From positions 14,237 through 78,236 of the forward strand of contig JAMJQQ010000119.1 of NCBI GenBank assembly GCA_023554445.1: a DNA stretch of 64,000 nucleotides. The letters are read 5' to 3'. The notes under the pieces are model-generated. The model saw only the letters and a program-made list of their open reading frames with translations. It was not told the DNA's origin and did no database searches. Origin of the DNA: Carthagonibacter metallireducens (GTDB lineage Bacteria; Gemmatimonadota; Gemmatimonadetes; Palauibacterales; Palauibacteraceae). Below are positions 24,933-33,544 of this stretch, piece after piece; position 1 is the stretch's first letter; each line of letters starts with the position of its first letter. A program made the position numbers and the translations under genes.

Positions 24933-25763
24933 ATGATCGTTCGGAAAGCCGCCCTCACCCCGGTGCGCTATGCGGGCAGTTCCTTGCGGGAGCTCGCCTG
25001 GCACACGCAGCGCTACTTCACCCTCCTCTGGCGATCCATCCACGGCACGGTCACACGTCCGTTCTACGGTAAGGACCTCGCGGTGCAGCTGGACTCGATT
25101 GGTGTCGGATCGATCGGGATCGTGATTCTGACGGGTCTGTTCACGGGGATGGTGCTCGCACTCCAGTCGGCGGTCGAGATGCGTCAGTTCGGAGCGACCA
25201 TTTACATCGGTCGCCTGGTGGGCGCCAGTACGGTCCGTGAGCTCGGGCCTGTCCTCACCGCCCTCATGGTCACAGGCCGAGCAGGTTCCGGGATCGCTGC
25301 AGAGCTCGGGGCGATGCGGGTCACGGAACAGATCGACGCTCTGAACACGATGGGAGTTGACCCGGTCCGCAAACTCGTGGTGCCGCGGTTCGTGGCATGT
25401 CTGATCGCTCTGCCCCTGCTGACGATCATAACTGACCTGGTGGCGATCTTCGGAGGCCTGCTGATCGCGGTGGTCAAGCTCGACTTGACCTTCGACCTGT
25501 ACATGCGCTCGGTCTACTCCACGCTGGCCCAGAACGGCTTTCTGCTGCGCTACATCCCGATCGACTTCGTGTCCGGTCTCAGCAAGCCGCTCTTCTTCGG
25601 TGCGATCATCGCGATCACCTCGTGTTATTACGGGCTCTCGACTCGCGGCGGCACGGAGGGCGTGGGACGAGCGGCGACAGGAGCGGTCGTCACTTCGTCG
25701 ATCTTCATCCTCGCGACGGACTACTTCCTCACGCAGCTGATCATCGGGTTGTTCATCGAATGA
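24933..25763 (+). CDS. mlaE: MlaE-type lipid ABC transporter permease
   Basis: Permease of 276 aa with about five to six helices and family motifs GLFTGMVLALQSA, RELGPVLTALMVTGRAGSGIAAELGAM (the E-G-loop region) and a C-terminal YYGLSTRGG. Mla systems move phospholipids between membranes to keep outer-membrane asymmetry. The ATG at 24933 starts a three-gene plus-strand operon with mlaF and mlaD. The stop overlaps mlaF as ATGA. Partners mlaB, mlaC and mlaA are not seen here. Confidence 0.93.
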   Translation: MIVRKAALTPVRYAGSSLRELAWHTQRYFTLLWRSIHGTVTRPFYGKDLAVQLDSIGVGSIGIVILTGLFTGMVLALQSAVEMRQFGATIYIGRLVGASTVRELGPVLTALMVTGRAGSGIAAELGAMRVTEQIDALNTMGVDPVRKLVVPRFVACLIALPLLTIITDLVAIFGGLLIAVVKLDLTFDLYMRSVYSTLAQNGFLLRYIPIDFVSGLSKPLFFGAIIAITSCYYGLSTRGGTEGVGRAATGAVVTSSIFILATDYFLTQLIIGLFIE

Positions 25764-26599
25764 GCGGCACGCGGGACCTTCTCTGGGACTCGGGACACCT
25801 GCGACTCGAGCGGGAGGAGGCACGACGCCTGATGGAGGAAGGCGGCGCGCCCAGCCCGCAGTCCTCGGACGACCCCCTGATCTCGCTGAAGGATCTCGAT
25901 CTTCGATTCGGCGATCATGTCGTCCTCGATGGGATCTCGCTGGACGTCTGGTCAGGCGAGACGGTGTGCATCCTCGGAGGATCGGGAGCGGGGAAGTCGA
26001 CCATCCTGAGGCTGATTCTAGGGTTGATCAAGCCGAACGGTGGACAGATTCTCGTCAGAGGCCGGGATGTTGCGACCGCCTCGCGCGAGGAATTGCTCGA
26101 GCTCCGCAAGGACATGGGGATGGTGTTCCAGGAGGCCGCGCTGTTCGACTCGCTCACCGTCTACGACAACGTGGCCTTCTATCTGCACGAGCACGAGGAT
26201 CTGCCGGAGGAGGAGGTCGCGCGCCGCGTGGACGAGTCACTCCGCATGGTGGATCTCGACCCGGAACAGGTCGAAGACTTGCTGCCGGCCGAGCTCAGTG
26301 GAGGCATGAAGAAGCGGGTCGGGATCGCTCGCGCCCTGATTCACCAGCCGTCGATCCTGCTCTACGACGAGCCGACCAGTGGACTCGACCCGATCACGAC
26401 CCGAACGATCGACGACCTGGTGCTCAAGCTGCAGCGTGAACTCGGGGTAACGAGCGTCGTGGTGACGCACGACATCCGCTCGGCCTTCCGGATCGGCAAC
26501 CGTGTGGCTCTATTGTTCGGCGGCGAGATCGTCTTCCAGGGCACCCCGGAAGAAATGATGGAATCCGGCGATGGGTATGTACGTGAATTCCTGCACTGA
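25760..26599 (+). CDS. mlaF: MlaF-type lipid ABC transporter ATPase
   Basis: ATPase of 279 aa. Walker A GGSGAGKST, ABC signature LSGGMKKRVGIARAL, Walker B LLYDEPTSGLDP and an H-switch THDIRSAF are in order. The GGMKKRVG version of the signature is typical for MlaF. An N-terminal extension of about 40 residues precedes the first strand. The start ATG is embedded in the mlaE stop. The mlaD gene follows after 3 bp. Confidence 0.95.
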   Translation: MSGTRDLLWDSGHLRLEREEARRLMEEGGAPSPQSSDDPLISLKDLDLRFGDHVVLDGISLDVWSGETVCILGGSGAGKSTILRLILGLIKPNGGQILVRGRDVATASREELLELRKDMGMVFQEAALFDSLTVYDNVAFYLHEHEDLPEEEVARRVDESLRMVDLDPEQVEDLLPAELSGGMKKRVGIARALIHQPSILLYDEPTSGLDPITTRTIDDLVLKLQRELGVTSVVVTHDIRSAFRIGNRVALLFGGEIVFQGTPEEMMESGDGYVREFLH

Positions 26600-26602
26600 G
26601 CA

Positions 26603-27583
26603 ATGAAGCGCGGTTCTCCGATCACCTGGGAACAGGTGCGTGTGGGTCTTCTGATCCTTCTGGCCCTCGGCATCCTGTCCGCCGCCGTGTTTCTCGTCGG
26701 CAATACGGGAAACGTCTTCGGGAGTCGCTATCAACTCGCGACGCTGGTGCGCTCGGCCGCCGGGCTGGTTCCCGGGGCATCCGTCCAGCTGGCCGGACAG
26801 ACTGTCGGGCAGGTAGACCGGATCGAGTTGATTCCGCCCGACCTGCGAACCGACGATGGGAACGCAGTCGAAATCTGGATGGCGATCGACGAGGACGTCA
26901 GGGAGCAGATTCGCACCGATTCGCGAGCACAGGTCCGTACACAGGGTCTGCTCGGAGACAAGCTGATCGATATCGAGCCCGGTTCGGCAGCGGCTCGGGT
27001 GCTCGTGGATGGGGACACGATCCCATCATCCACTTCCGTCGATTACGACGCCCTGATCGCAGAAGGCGCGGGAGCCGTCGGAGAGCTTCTCGAGATCACG
27101 GAAGACCTGTCCGAGTTGACCAGCGGGCTTCTGGAGGGAGAAGGATCTCTCGGCCGGCTGATTACCGACGATGCTCTGTACCTTCGAGTCGTCTCGCTGG
27201 CGGCGAACCTCGATTCCGTTCTCTCGGTGGCAGCGTCACCCGAGGCTCCGCTCATGCAGATGCTGACCGATGATTCCCTTTACGCGTCGGTTCGAGCGGC
27301 TGCGGATGCAATGGAGGAGATCATCGGCTCGGTCGCCGACGGTGAAGGAACGCTTGGACGTCTGATCGGGTCCGATTCGCTGTATGCGGCGCTGATCGGG
27401 TCCGTCCGCACGACCGATTCACTGCTGACGCGGCTCGCGGACGGCCAGGGATCCGCGGGACAGCTGCTCACCGACGATGCGCTGTACGAAGAGCTTCTGA
27501 AGACGGTGACCGACCTGAATGCGCTGCTCGCCGCCATCCGCGACGATCCCGAGCGTTACGTCCCGCCCGTATCGATCTTCTGA
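26603..27583 (+). CDS. mlaD: MlaD-type MCE-domain substrate-binding protein with 34-residue tandem repeats
   Basis: Protein of 326 aa: N-terminal membrane helix (about 14-32), MCE domain (about 42-140; SAAGLVPGASVQLAGQTVGQV and GLLGDKLIDIEPG) and a C-terminal region with four exact 34-residue-spaced units starting at about 179, 213, 247 and 281 (GEGSLGRLITDDALY, then APLMQMLTDDSLY, GEGTLGRLIGSDSLY and GQGSAGQLLTDDALY). The repeats are presumably helical and may lengthen the periplasmic hexamer tunnel. Stop is followed closely by the convergent greA. Function is phospholipid transfer by family. Confidence 0.93.
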   Translation: MKRGSPITWEQVRVGLLILLALGILSAAVFLVGNTGNVFGSRYQLATLVRSAAGLVPGASVQLAGQTVGQVDRIELIPPDLRTDDGNAVEIWMAIDEDVREQIRTDSRAQVRTQGLLGDKLIDIEPGSAAARVLVDGDTIPSSTSVDYDALIAEGAGAVGELLEITEDLSELTSGLLEGEGSLGRLITDDALYLRVVSLAANLDSVLSVAASPEAPLMQMLTDDSLYASVRAAADAMEEIIGSVADGEGTLGRLIGSDSLYAALIGSVRTTDSLLTRLADGQGSAGQLLTDDALYEELLKTVTDLNALLAAIRDDPERYVPPVSIF

Positions 27584-27634
27584 CCGATCTGTTCGAAGCC
27601 GAGGTTCGGGCCGGCCCTGTTCTGACGACGCCGC

Positions 27635-28153
27635 TCAGTCTTCGTGTCGTGCCAGATCGTGGATGGTCGCAAGGCTGAGAATCCGATATCGGACACGTCC
27701 GCCCGGCAGGGTGATCTCGGCCTCTTCTCCACCCGATTTTCCAAGCAGTGCTTTGCCGATTGGCGACGCCATCGAGATCTCGGAATTCTCGAGGTTGATC
27801 ACATCCCCGAATGCGAGGGTGTAGGTCTCGGTCACCTCATCGTCGAGATCCAGAACCTCGACCTTCGATCCGAAGCCGACCCGGTCCTGAGGGATCTCGT
27901 CGAGATCGATCTCCGAGATCTCCGACAACCGGCGTGAGATGTAATCGAGCCGGGCCCGCACGAGCTGCTGCCGCTCGAGCGCAGCCGCATACTCGGAGTT
28001 TTCCCGCAGGTCGCCGAGCGCCACCGCCTTCTCGATCTCTCCGGGCAGAGTGACGTTCAGCTCGTGAAGAAGCGCCTCCGCTTCACCGTTCAGTTTGTCG
28101 ATCAGTTCGTCAAGCACCGTTCGTCCGTTCAGTTCCTGGTCGGAGCGACCCAC
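27635..28153 (-). CDS. greA: Transcript-cleavage elongation factor GreA/GreB
   Basis: Protein of 172 aa with the N-terminal coiled coil (residues about 15-80; GDLRENSEYAAALERQQLVRARL contains the tip acidic pair) and a C-terminal FKBP-like domain with SPIGKALLGKSGGEEAEI. It restarts backtracked RNA polymerase. The gene begins about 60 bp after the tmRNA 3' end with a terminator between, so it has its own promoter region. It converges with mlaD. Confidence 0.92.
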   Translation of the reverse strand: MGRSDQELNGRTVLDELIDKLNGEAEALLHELNVTLPGEIEKAVALGDLRENSEYAAALERQQLVRARLDYISRRLSEISEIDLDEIPQDRVGFGSKVEVLDLDDEVTETYTLAFGDVINLENSEISMASPIGKALLGKSGGEEAEITLPGGRVRYRILSLATIHDLARHED

Positions 28154-28165
28154 GCTCCCCGTAAT

Positions 28166-28201
28166 GAAAACGCCGCGGGACGCATCCAGGGCGCCCCGCG
28201 G
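28166..28201 (-). terminator. Intrinsic terminator of ssrA
   Basis: On the minus strand CCGCGGG pairs with CCCGCGG around a 15-nt loop and is followed by CGTTTT. It lies just after the tmRNA 3' end and before greA. Confidence 0.7.
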
Positions 28202-28214
28202 TTCGAATGTCTGA

Positions 28215-28572
28215 TGGAGGTGCCGGGACTTGCACCCGGGTCCGCGAATCCTTCTTCCTCGGCATCTACGTGCGTATTCGGGGATCTCGTCTCGCGTCAG
28301 GCAGGGCTCCCCAACGGCCCGCCTTCAGCCAGCCACTACGGCTTTCGCCATCTCACCGGCTGCGGTCGCGGCGTCCGCCTCCGGCCAGCCCGATTTGCGA
28401 CGTCCCTGGGACCGCCTCGGGCCGGGCGAATCCTGGGACGGGACGCGTTAGTTACGCGGCCAGCGCCATGTTGTCATTGGCACCTGAAAATTTTCCCGGT
28501 GTTTTACGAGGCCCGAGAACCTCGGCACGCTTCCTCGGATTCCAGTAAACACGTCGAATCTGAATCACCCCC
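28215..28572 (-). ncRNA. ssrA: tmRNA (transfer-messenger RNA)
   Basis: About 358 nt. Ends pair: 5' GGGGGTG with 3' CACCTCC, then discriminator A; CCA is not encoded. The tRNA-like T arm is CCGGG-TGCAAGT-CCCGG and GATTCGACG after the 5' stem is typical. The tag frame on the minus strand (28481 to 28452) reads ANDNMALAA then TAA; GCC as resume codon fits the A at -4, though an extra Gly codon is possible. It rescues stalled ribosomes with SmpB. A promoter-like TTGACG/TAGTGT pair and a terminator-like hairpin lie in front of it. Confidence 0.95.
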
Positions 28573-28595
28573 ACGAATTCTCAAACAGCGATAAA

Positions 28596-28622
28596 AAGCG
28601 GACCGCAATAAAGGGTCCGCTT
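28596..28622 (-). other. Terminator-like hairpin upstream of tmRNA
   Basis: AAGCGGACC and GGTCCGCTT form a perfect 9-bp stem with a 9-nt loop; the minus strand continues with T5. It sits between the candidate ssrA promoter and the tmRNA 5' end, so it would be in the precursor leader. It could be a processing or attenuation element, or terminate an unseen antisense transcript. Confidence 0.6.
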
Positions 28623-28631
28623 CTGCTCCAA

Positions 28632-28660
28632 ACACTAGTCTGCGCGCTTTGTTCCGTCAA
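28632..28660 (-). promoter_or_regulatory. Candidate sigma-70 promoter for ssrA
   Basis: TTGACG at 28655-28660 and TAGTGT at 28632-28637 with 17 bp spacing on the minus strand. The -35 is near consensus and the -10 weak. Confidence 0.4.
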
Positions 28661-28705
28661 TTCGACCCGGGGATCGAGATGTCGAGGCAGGCGGCATCCC
28701 GTCTT

Positions 28706-28735
28706 TTGACAGTCGTTTCGTGTCTCCGGTATGTT
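28706..28735 (+). promoter_or_regulatory. Candidate sigma-70 promoter for the PtsN-like gene
   Basis: TTGACA (28706-28711) and TATGTT (28730-28735) with an 18-bp spacer. Transcription would start near 28742, about 70 nt before the ptsN ATG. Confidence 0.6.
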
Positions 28736-28812
28736 GCAGGTTGCACTCCACCGTCGGTGGGGATTCAAACGATTCGAGGGTCTTGCGCCCTTTCGTGCCA
28801 GGGAGCCGATAC

Positions 28813-29274
28813 ATGCAGCAGATGCAACTCCGCGACTTCTTTTCGGAAGACGCGATCAAGCTGGATCTCGAAGCCGAGACCAAGGATGAGGCACTGAAGG
28901 AACTGGTGGGTCTTCTCGGTCTGGACGAGAAGTCTCAGGCGATCCTGTTCAAGATGCTGAAGCGCCGGGAGAACCTGGGATCGACGGGAATCGGCCGCCG
29001 GATTGCGATTCCCCATTGCCGGTCACTGGTCGTAAATCGCCTCAGAGTAGCTTTCGGCCGCAAGCCGGGCGGTCTCGATTTCGATGCGATCGACAAGAAA
29101 CCCGTTCAGAACATTTTCCTGATCGTAGCCCCGCCGCTCGAGGTGTCCAACCAGTACCTGCCGGTTCTGGGCAAGATCGCTCAGTTCGGCAAGGAGTCCG
29201 ACATTCCGGAGCGCCTCGCGGCGATCGAGACACCGGAGGAGTTCCTCGCTCTGCTGGAGGAAAAAGGAGTCTGA
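28813..29274 (+). CDS. ptsN: PtsN-like PTS EIIA (fructose/mannitol type)
   Basis: Protein of 153 aa in the PTS EIIA-2 family, phosphorylated at H68 (IAIPHCRS) by a phosphorelay. LGSTGIGRRIAIPH is the active-site motif. GGGAG precedes the chosen ATG by 8 nt. It may act as a regulator rather than a transporter, because no fructose EIIB/EIIC is in the window. A zinc-ribbon gene follows after 4 bp. A separate mannose-type EIIA (46677) also exists, so the cell has at least two EIIA classes. Confidence 0.9.
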   Translation: MQQMQLRDFFSEDAIKLDLEAETKDEALKELVGLLGLDEKSQAILFKMLKRRENLGSTGIGRRIAIPHCRSLVVNRLRVAFGRKPGGLDFDAIDKKPVQNIFLIVAPPLEVSNQYLPVLGKIAQFGKESDIPERLAAIETPEEFLALLEEKGV

Positions 29275-29278
29275 ATCC

Positions 29279-29635
29279 ATGCACCCGCAGCTCGAGCTTC
29301 TCCTGGAGCTCCAGGATCTGAAGACCCAGCGGAGGTCGCTCGCCGAGGACGGACTCTCGGAGGTCGAGTCGGCTGTGTTCGAATTGCGCCCCTCCGAGGC
29401 ACTCGAGATTCTGGATGGAAAGATCGAGGAACTGGCAGGGCGTCTGGAGGCACCGGTCCGTGCCCGGTTTTCGGAAGTGTCACAGTCGCTGGGCCGGGCG
29501 GTGGCACCCGTGTTGAACGGGATCTGCTACGGCTGTTTCGTGGCGATCCCGACAGCATGGTCCTCCGAGGTCAGCCGGAATGATCGGATCAACGTCTGTG
29601 ATCACTGCGGCAGATTTCTCTACTACGTGGATTGA
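29279..29635 (+). CDS. Short C4-type zinc-ribbon protein
   Basis: Protein of 118 aa with an N-terminal helical segment (about 1-60) and a C-terminal zinc ribbon (CYGCFVAIPTAW then CDHCGRFLYY). The ribbon matches the C-terminal domain of DUF164/zf-RING_7 proteins. The full-length family has a much longer coiled coil of about 240 residues, so this is a shortened form. It lies 4 bp after the PtsN-like gene and converges with selB 7 bp away. Function is unknown. Confidence 0.75.
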   Translation: MHPQLELLLELQDLKTQRRSLAEDGLSEVESAVFELRPSEALEILDGKIEELAGRLEAPVRARFSEVSQSLGRAVAPVLNGICYGCFVAIPTAWSSEVSRNDRINVCDHCGRFLYYVD

Positions 29636-29642
29636 GAATCCT

Positions 29643-31541
29643 CTACTCCGACGGCTGATCGGACGCCACCCGGCCGGAACCCGTCCGACGCGTCACACCG
29701 GTGCGATCGAGGTACTCGAGAAGGGGAATCACCTCGCGCCGCGACAGGTTGAATTCCGAACCGAAGGCGGCCGGTGAGGCCGGCACCGAGTCCGCCAGCA
29801 CCCGCATCGCTCCCTCCCGCAAGCGCTCCACTTGCTCAGCTGTCAGGAAGAGTTGCGGCGTAAGGGACACGACCCTTCCCTCGCGCTCGAGCAGCCGGAG
29901 CAGGTCGTGCAGCAGCGCCCGGTCCAGGCCGTGCGCTTCCTCGATCCTTGCGGGCGAGGGTGGTGCCAGACCACCGCCTGCCAGCGCCCCGTAGACTGCA
30001 ATCTTCGCCTGTTCCTCTGCATCTGTCAGTCTCGGGCGATGATCCGGGATTCGGACCAGGGGGCCTTCCCGAACGACCCGTCCTTCCGACTCGAGGGCCC
30101 TCAGGACTTCTTCCAGCAGCGGACTCGCGTACCGGTCCGCACCCATCGAGCGCACGCTTTCGAGTGGGACACCAGGCTGCCGGGGCGACCCCGCATGAGC
30201 ATTCCGAATTGACTCGAGCACCGCTTCACGCGCCTCGTCCACGATATCCGTGGCGAAGAGCCTGTCGGACAGCACCACCGCGTTCCCGGGGCCTTCATCC
30301 GGATTGACTGGAAACCCGGTGTGCAGCGCCAGCGCTGACCGGTCGATCCCCTGACCGGCCGCGAGGCGAACTGCGATTTCAGTCGCCTCGTCGGGCTTCG
30401 CGTCGAGCAGTCGCATCCAGCTCGTGGCAGACGCTCGCCAGCGACGGGTCGGAGCCAACTCGGCGACCCGGCCGCCGCCGATCGTCCGCATCGGAGAGAC
30501 GCGCCGAAGGACGAATCGATCACGGACCCGCAATGGGATCGGATCCCGTGTCACGAGAACCGCCGCTGCGGACTCTCCTGGCGCGAGTGTCCCACCGTCC
30601 TGGAGTAGTACGCGGGCCAACGTCTCACTGGTTCCGTGGTAAAGCCTCACGCGGTCCGCGTGATCCAGCCCTTCGACGGCCGCGGGCAGCAGGCGAATCC
30701 TAGCGCCGAACCTCCGAACCGCCCGCCAGCCGGAGTCTGAGACAACCATGTCACCCGATTCAACGCGCTCCAGCGGGAGGCCGGCCAGCGACAGCGCGCA
30801 GCGGGAGGCAGGTCCGACCGTTTCCACGTCTGTCCCGAATCGCTGGATTCCTCGCACTCGGGCCCGGCCCCCCGACGGCAGCAGCTGCACGGCTTCGCCT
30901 CGCGCCACCGAGCCACTCCAGACGGATCCGGTGACCACGGTGCCGGCCCCGGGAATCGTGAACGCCCTGTCGATCGGAAGCCGGAAGAGATCGGTCTTCG
31001 GTCGCTCGACGACCTCGGAGGCTGTCTCGATCAGGGCCTCACGCAACGCCTCGAGGCCCTCTCCGGTCAGGACCGAGATCGGCAGTATCGGCCAGTCGGA
31101 GTCCGAACCGAACCGCTGGAGTTCCTCCCGTACGGCGTCCAGAACGAGGCCCTGCCAATCGGCATCGACGCGGTCGATCTTCGACAGCGCGACGACACCG
31201 CGGCGAATTCCCAGGAGTTCGGCGACGTCCAGATGTTCAAGGGTCTGGGGCATCGGCCCCTCATCGGCCGCGACGACGAGAAGCAGACGGTCGATGCCCG
31301 AGGCGCCGGCCAGCATCGTTCGCATGAAGTCCTCGTGGCCCGGGACGTCGACGAGCTCGATCTGTGGCCCCCGATCTACCGAGACGGGAGCGAAGCCCAG
31401 CTCGATGGTCAGTCCCCGACGCTTTTCCTCGACGAGTCGGTCGGGATCGATACCTGTGAGAGCTCTCACGAGGGAGCTCTTTCCATGGTCTACGTGCCCG
31501 GCCGTGCCGACGATCACGGAGCCTGAACCGGAGTCAGGCAT
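29643..31541 (-). CDS. selB: Selenocysteine-specific elongation factor SelB
   Basis: GTPase of 632 aa that carries Sec-tRNA-Sec to the ribosome at UGA codons with a SECIS hairpin. G1 is AGHVDHGKSS, G3 VDVPGHEDFM and G4 SKID; EF-Tu-like domains II and III follow (about 175-350). The C-terminal half holds the winged-helix repeats (about 450-625), which bind SECIS RNA. Its tRNA partner is at 21539. The gene overlaps recO by 8 bp. selA, selD and a recognised selenoprotein are not found in the window. Confidence 0.95.
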   Translation of the reverse strand: MPDSGSGSVIVGTAGHVDHGKSSLVRALTGIDPDRLVEEKRRGLTIELGFAPVSVDRGPQIELVDVPGHEDFMRTMLAGASGIDRLLLVVAADEGPMPQTLEHLDVAELLGIRRGVVALSKIDRVDADWQGLVLDAVREELQRFGSDSDWPILPISVLTGEGLEALREALIETASEVVERPKTDLFRLPIDRAFTIPGAGTVVTGSVWSGSVARGEAVQLLPSGGRARVRGIQRFGTDVETVGPASRCALSLAGLPLERVESGDMVVSDSGWRAVRRFGARIRLLPAAVEGLDHADRVRLYHGTSETLARVLLQDGGTLAPGESAAAVLVTRDPIPLRVRDRFVLRRVSPMRTIGGGRVAELAPTRRWRASATSWMRLLDAKPDEATEIAVRLAAGQGIDRSALALHTGFPVNPDEGPGNAVVLSDRLFATDIVDEAREAVLESIRNAHAGSPRQPGVPLESVRSMGADRYASPLLEEVLRALESEGRVVREGPLVRIPDHRPRLTDAEEQAKIAVYGALAGGGLAPPSPARIEEAHGLDRALLHDLLRLLEREGRVVSLTPQLFLTAEQVERLREGAMRVLADSVPASPAAFGSEFNLSRREVIPLLEYLDRTGVTRRTGSGRVASDQPSE

Positions 31542-32271
31542 CTGCCGGACCCAGAAACTCCAGCGACCGGATCTGCAGATCTTCGGCGACGTGGATTCGG
31601 ATGAATTCCTTCAGCAATCGGACATGCCGGGCCGAGATCCCGGGCACAGCGATGTCACCGTCGACGGCGAGCTTCCTGAACACCGCGAGCTCCGCCGGCT
31701 CGAGCAGGTCACCTGAAGCTGAGCAGTCGGTACAGAGAACGCCCCCCTCCCGCGTGTCGAATCGCGCACGCTCGGAGTCATCGACCTCCCGGCCGCACGA
31801 GAGGCAGCGATTCAGGGCCGGCTCGAATCCGAGGACGCGAACGAGCTCCCAGATTCTCGCGACCGACACTGCAGTGACGGTCCGGGGCGGCGCCTGAACC
31901 AGGTCATCGAGCCCGCGCCGGAGAGCCGAGAACACACGTTCGTCCCTCTCGGCGGGGGCCAGCCGCAGCACGAGCTCGGCCAGCACGGAAGCTCCGGCGA
32001 AACGTTCCATGTCGGAGCCGAGAGACTGGCGGGATCGCACGAGATCGAAGCCGGACAGCGTGTGAAGATCCCGGTTCGGCTTCAGATACAGGGTCGCCTT
32101 CCCTTCCACGAACGGCTCCAGCACACCGCTCATGCGGCTCTTCGGCCGGAGCGCACCGCGCGCGAGGGCAGAAAGCGGACCGTGGTCGAACGTCAGCAGG
32201 CGGAGAATCTTGCTGGTGTCGCCGAACCGGTAGGTCTGCAGAACCAGGCAGGACGTCGTGACGATGGGCAC
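31534..32271 (-). CDS. recO: DNA repair protein RecO
   Basis: Protein of 245 aa of the RecFOR pathway, which loads RecA on SSB-coated gaps. N-terminal OB fold (TSCLVLQTYRFGDTSKILRLLT and GPLSALARGALRPKSRM), helical part, and a zinc ribbon (CLSCGREVDD then GGVLCTDC). Length is typical. It overlaps selB by 8 bp. Confidence 0.9.
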   Translation of the reverse strand: MPIVTTSCLVLQTYRFGDTSKILRLLTFDHGPLSALARGALRPKSRMSGVLEPFVEGKATLYLKPNRDLHTLSGFDLVRSRQSLGSDMERFAGASVLAELVLRLAPAERDERVFSALRRGLDDLVQAPPRTVTAVSVARIWELVRVLGFEPALNRCLSCGREVDDSERARFDTREGGVLCTDCSASGDLLEPAELAVFRKLAVDGDIAVPGISARHVRLLKEFIRIHVAEDLQIRSLEFLGPADA

Positions 32272-32324
32272 GGCGCAAAGCTAAGAACCGGATGCCGGGG
32301 CGGCAATTACGACCGGGACGAAGC

Positions 32325-33488
32325 TCAGTCCCGAACTCCGATGTCCGTCGTTCCGAATCCCGAACCGGTCTCCGAGATCGCCGTGCCGTCGGGATTGAGC
32401 AGCAGCATCCTGCCCGGGGCGTCGGTACGGAACGTGGAACATACGATCCGCCCGTCGGGCAGCGCCGTTGCGGTCCAACAATCGACCCGAGCATCGGATC
32501 CGTCTCGGGTCTCGACTGGATTCGAGGGCCCACGATCGAAGCTGCCGCTCTGCGGATCGAACCGCAGCAGAGCCAGTGACAGGTAATCCTCGGTCGTCGT
32601 GACATAGACCTTTCCGTCGGCTCCGAGCGCCAGGTTCACGCCATTCGCATCGAGCGTTCGGCTCGATATGACCTGACGCGAGTCGGGATCTATGGTGACC
32701 AGCGCCCCGTCGGAATTCGGGGCGAAGGTGGTCGGATCGAAGGTTCCGCCGGCCAGGACGATCAGACGGTTCCCTGCGAGCAGCGCGTCCGCCGGGTTCG
32801 GCGCGTCGGCGGGAAGCTCGATCACGGCCAGAGGCGCGCCCGCCCGGCTCAGAACGACGACGCGCCCCCTGCCGAGCGGCTCGTAGGTTCCGCCATCGTC
32901 GTCGAGGTTCGCATCGATCGCGAAGAGCTCGTCTCCAGCGGGCACGACGCGTTCGACGAAGGTCCCCACATCGGTCGCGACGGTCGTGGCCACGCCGGCG
33001 CCCGGCGATAACCTGTACACGGCGTCGCTGCCCCGTCCGCCCACCCACAGAACGCCTTCCGGATCGAATCCCGCCCGCGAGGGATTCACCAGGGCCGGCT
33101 CGGGTCCGGGAAACACCGCTTCCGCGACCAAGCCATCGGACAGATCGACGAGCACCACGCGACTGCCGCCGAAACTGCTTACGGTGCTCGCAGCGATCGA
33201 ACCGTGGAGTGCCACTCCCACCCCGTCGAAACCGGCGCCGAGATCCACCGGAGACCCGGCAGGAATGACGGAATTGCCGCTGACCCGAAACGGAGCGAGG
33301 GTCTGCCCGGTCGAATTGAGAGCCACGAGGTCTGCTTCGACACCGGGAGTCGGACCGGTGGGTTCGTCGTCACCGCACCCGGCGGGGAGCCCGGCGAGCA
33401 GGAGAATCGAAACGACAGTGAATCGGTCGCGGGCAAGCCACCGTACGAGACGGAAATGAGACCCTGCAGCTCGAGGAGCGTCCGACAT
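32325..33488 (-). CDS. BtuG-like beta-propeller surface lipoprotein
   Basis: Lipoprotein of 387 aa (lipobox LPAGC, C38) whose mature part is a string of about 45-residue repeats with patterns such as DPEGVLWVGGRGSDAVYRL and GADGKVYVTTTEDYLSLALLRFD, i.e. a YncE/YVTN-like beta-propeller. It is the last gene of the cobalamin operon, 56 bp after the BtuB-type receptor. In Bacteroides, BtuG is a propeller lipoprotein that binds B12 and docks on BtuB, and this protein is the likely analogue. Family membership is inferred from architecture and context only. Confidence 0.72.
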   Translation of the reverse strand: MSDAPRAAGSHFRLVRWLARDRFTVVSILLLAGLPAGCGDDEPTGPTPGVEADLVALNSTGQTLAPFRVSGNSVIPAGSPVDLGAGFDGVGVALHGSIAASTVSSFGGSRVVLVDLSDGLVAEAVFPGPEPALVNPSRAGFDPEGVLWVGGRGSDAVYRLSPGAGVATTVATDVGTFVERVVPAGDELFAIDANLDDDGGTYEPLGRGRVVVLSRAGAPLAVIELPADAPNPADALLAGNRLIVLAGGTFDPTTFAPNSDGALVTIDPDSRQVISSRTLDANGVNLALGADGKVYVTTTEDYLSLALLRFDPQSGSFDRGPSNPVETRDGSDARVDCWTATALPDGRIVCSTFRTDAPGRMLLLNPDGTAISETGSGFGTTDIGVRD

Positions 33489-33544
33489 GTGGCTGTCCTT
33501 TCCCGGGCCGATCGTCGAATCCCGTAACAGCGAAGTGGATGGCA

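Noticed and set aside
32281..33048. Minus-strand frame overlapping the BtuG-like gene
   Set aside because: Arg-rich shadow; the lipoprotein frame has signal peptide and repeats.
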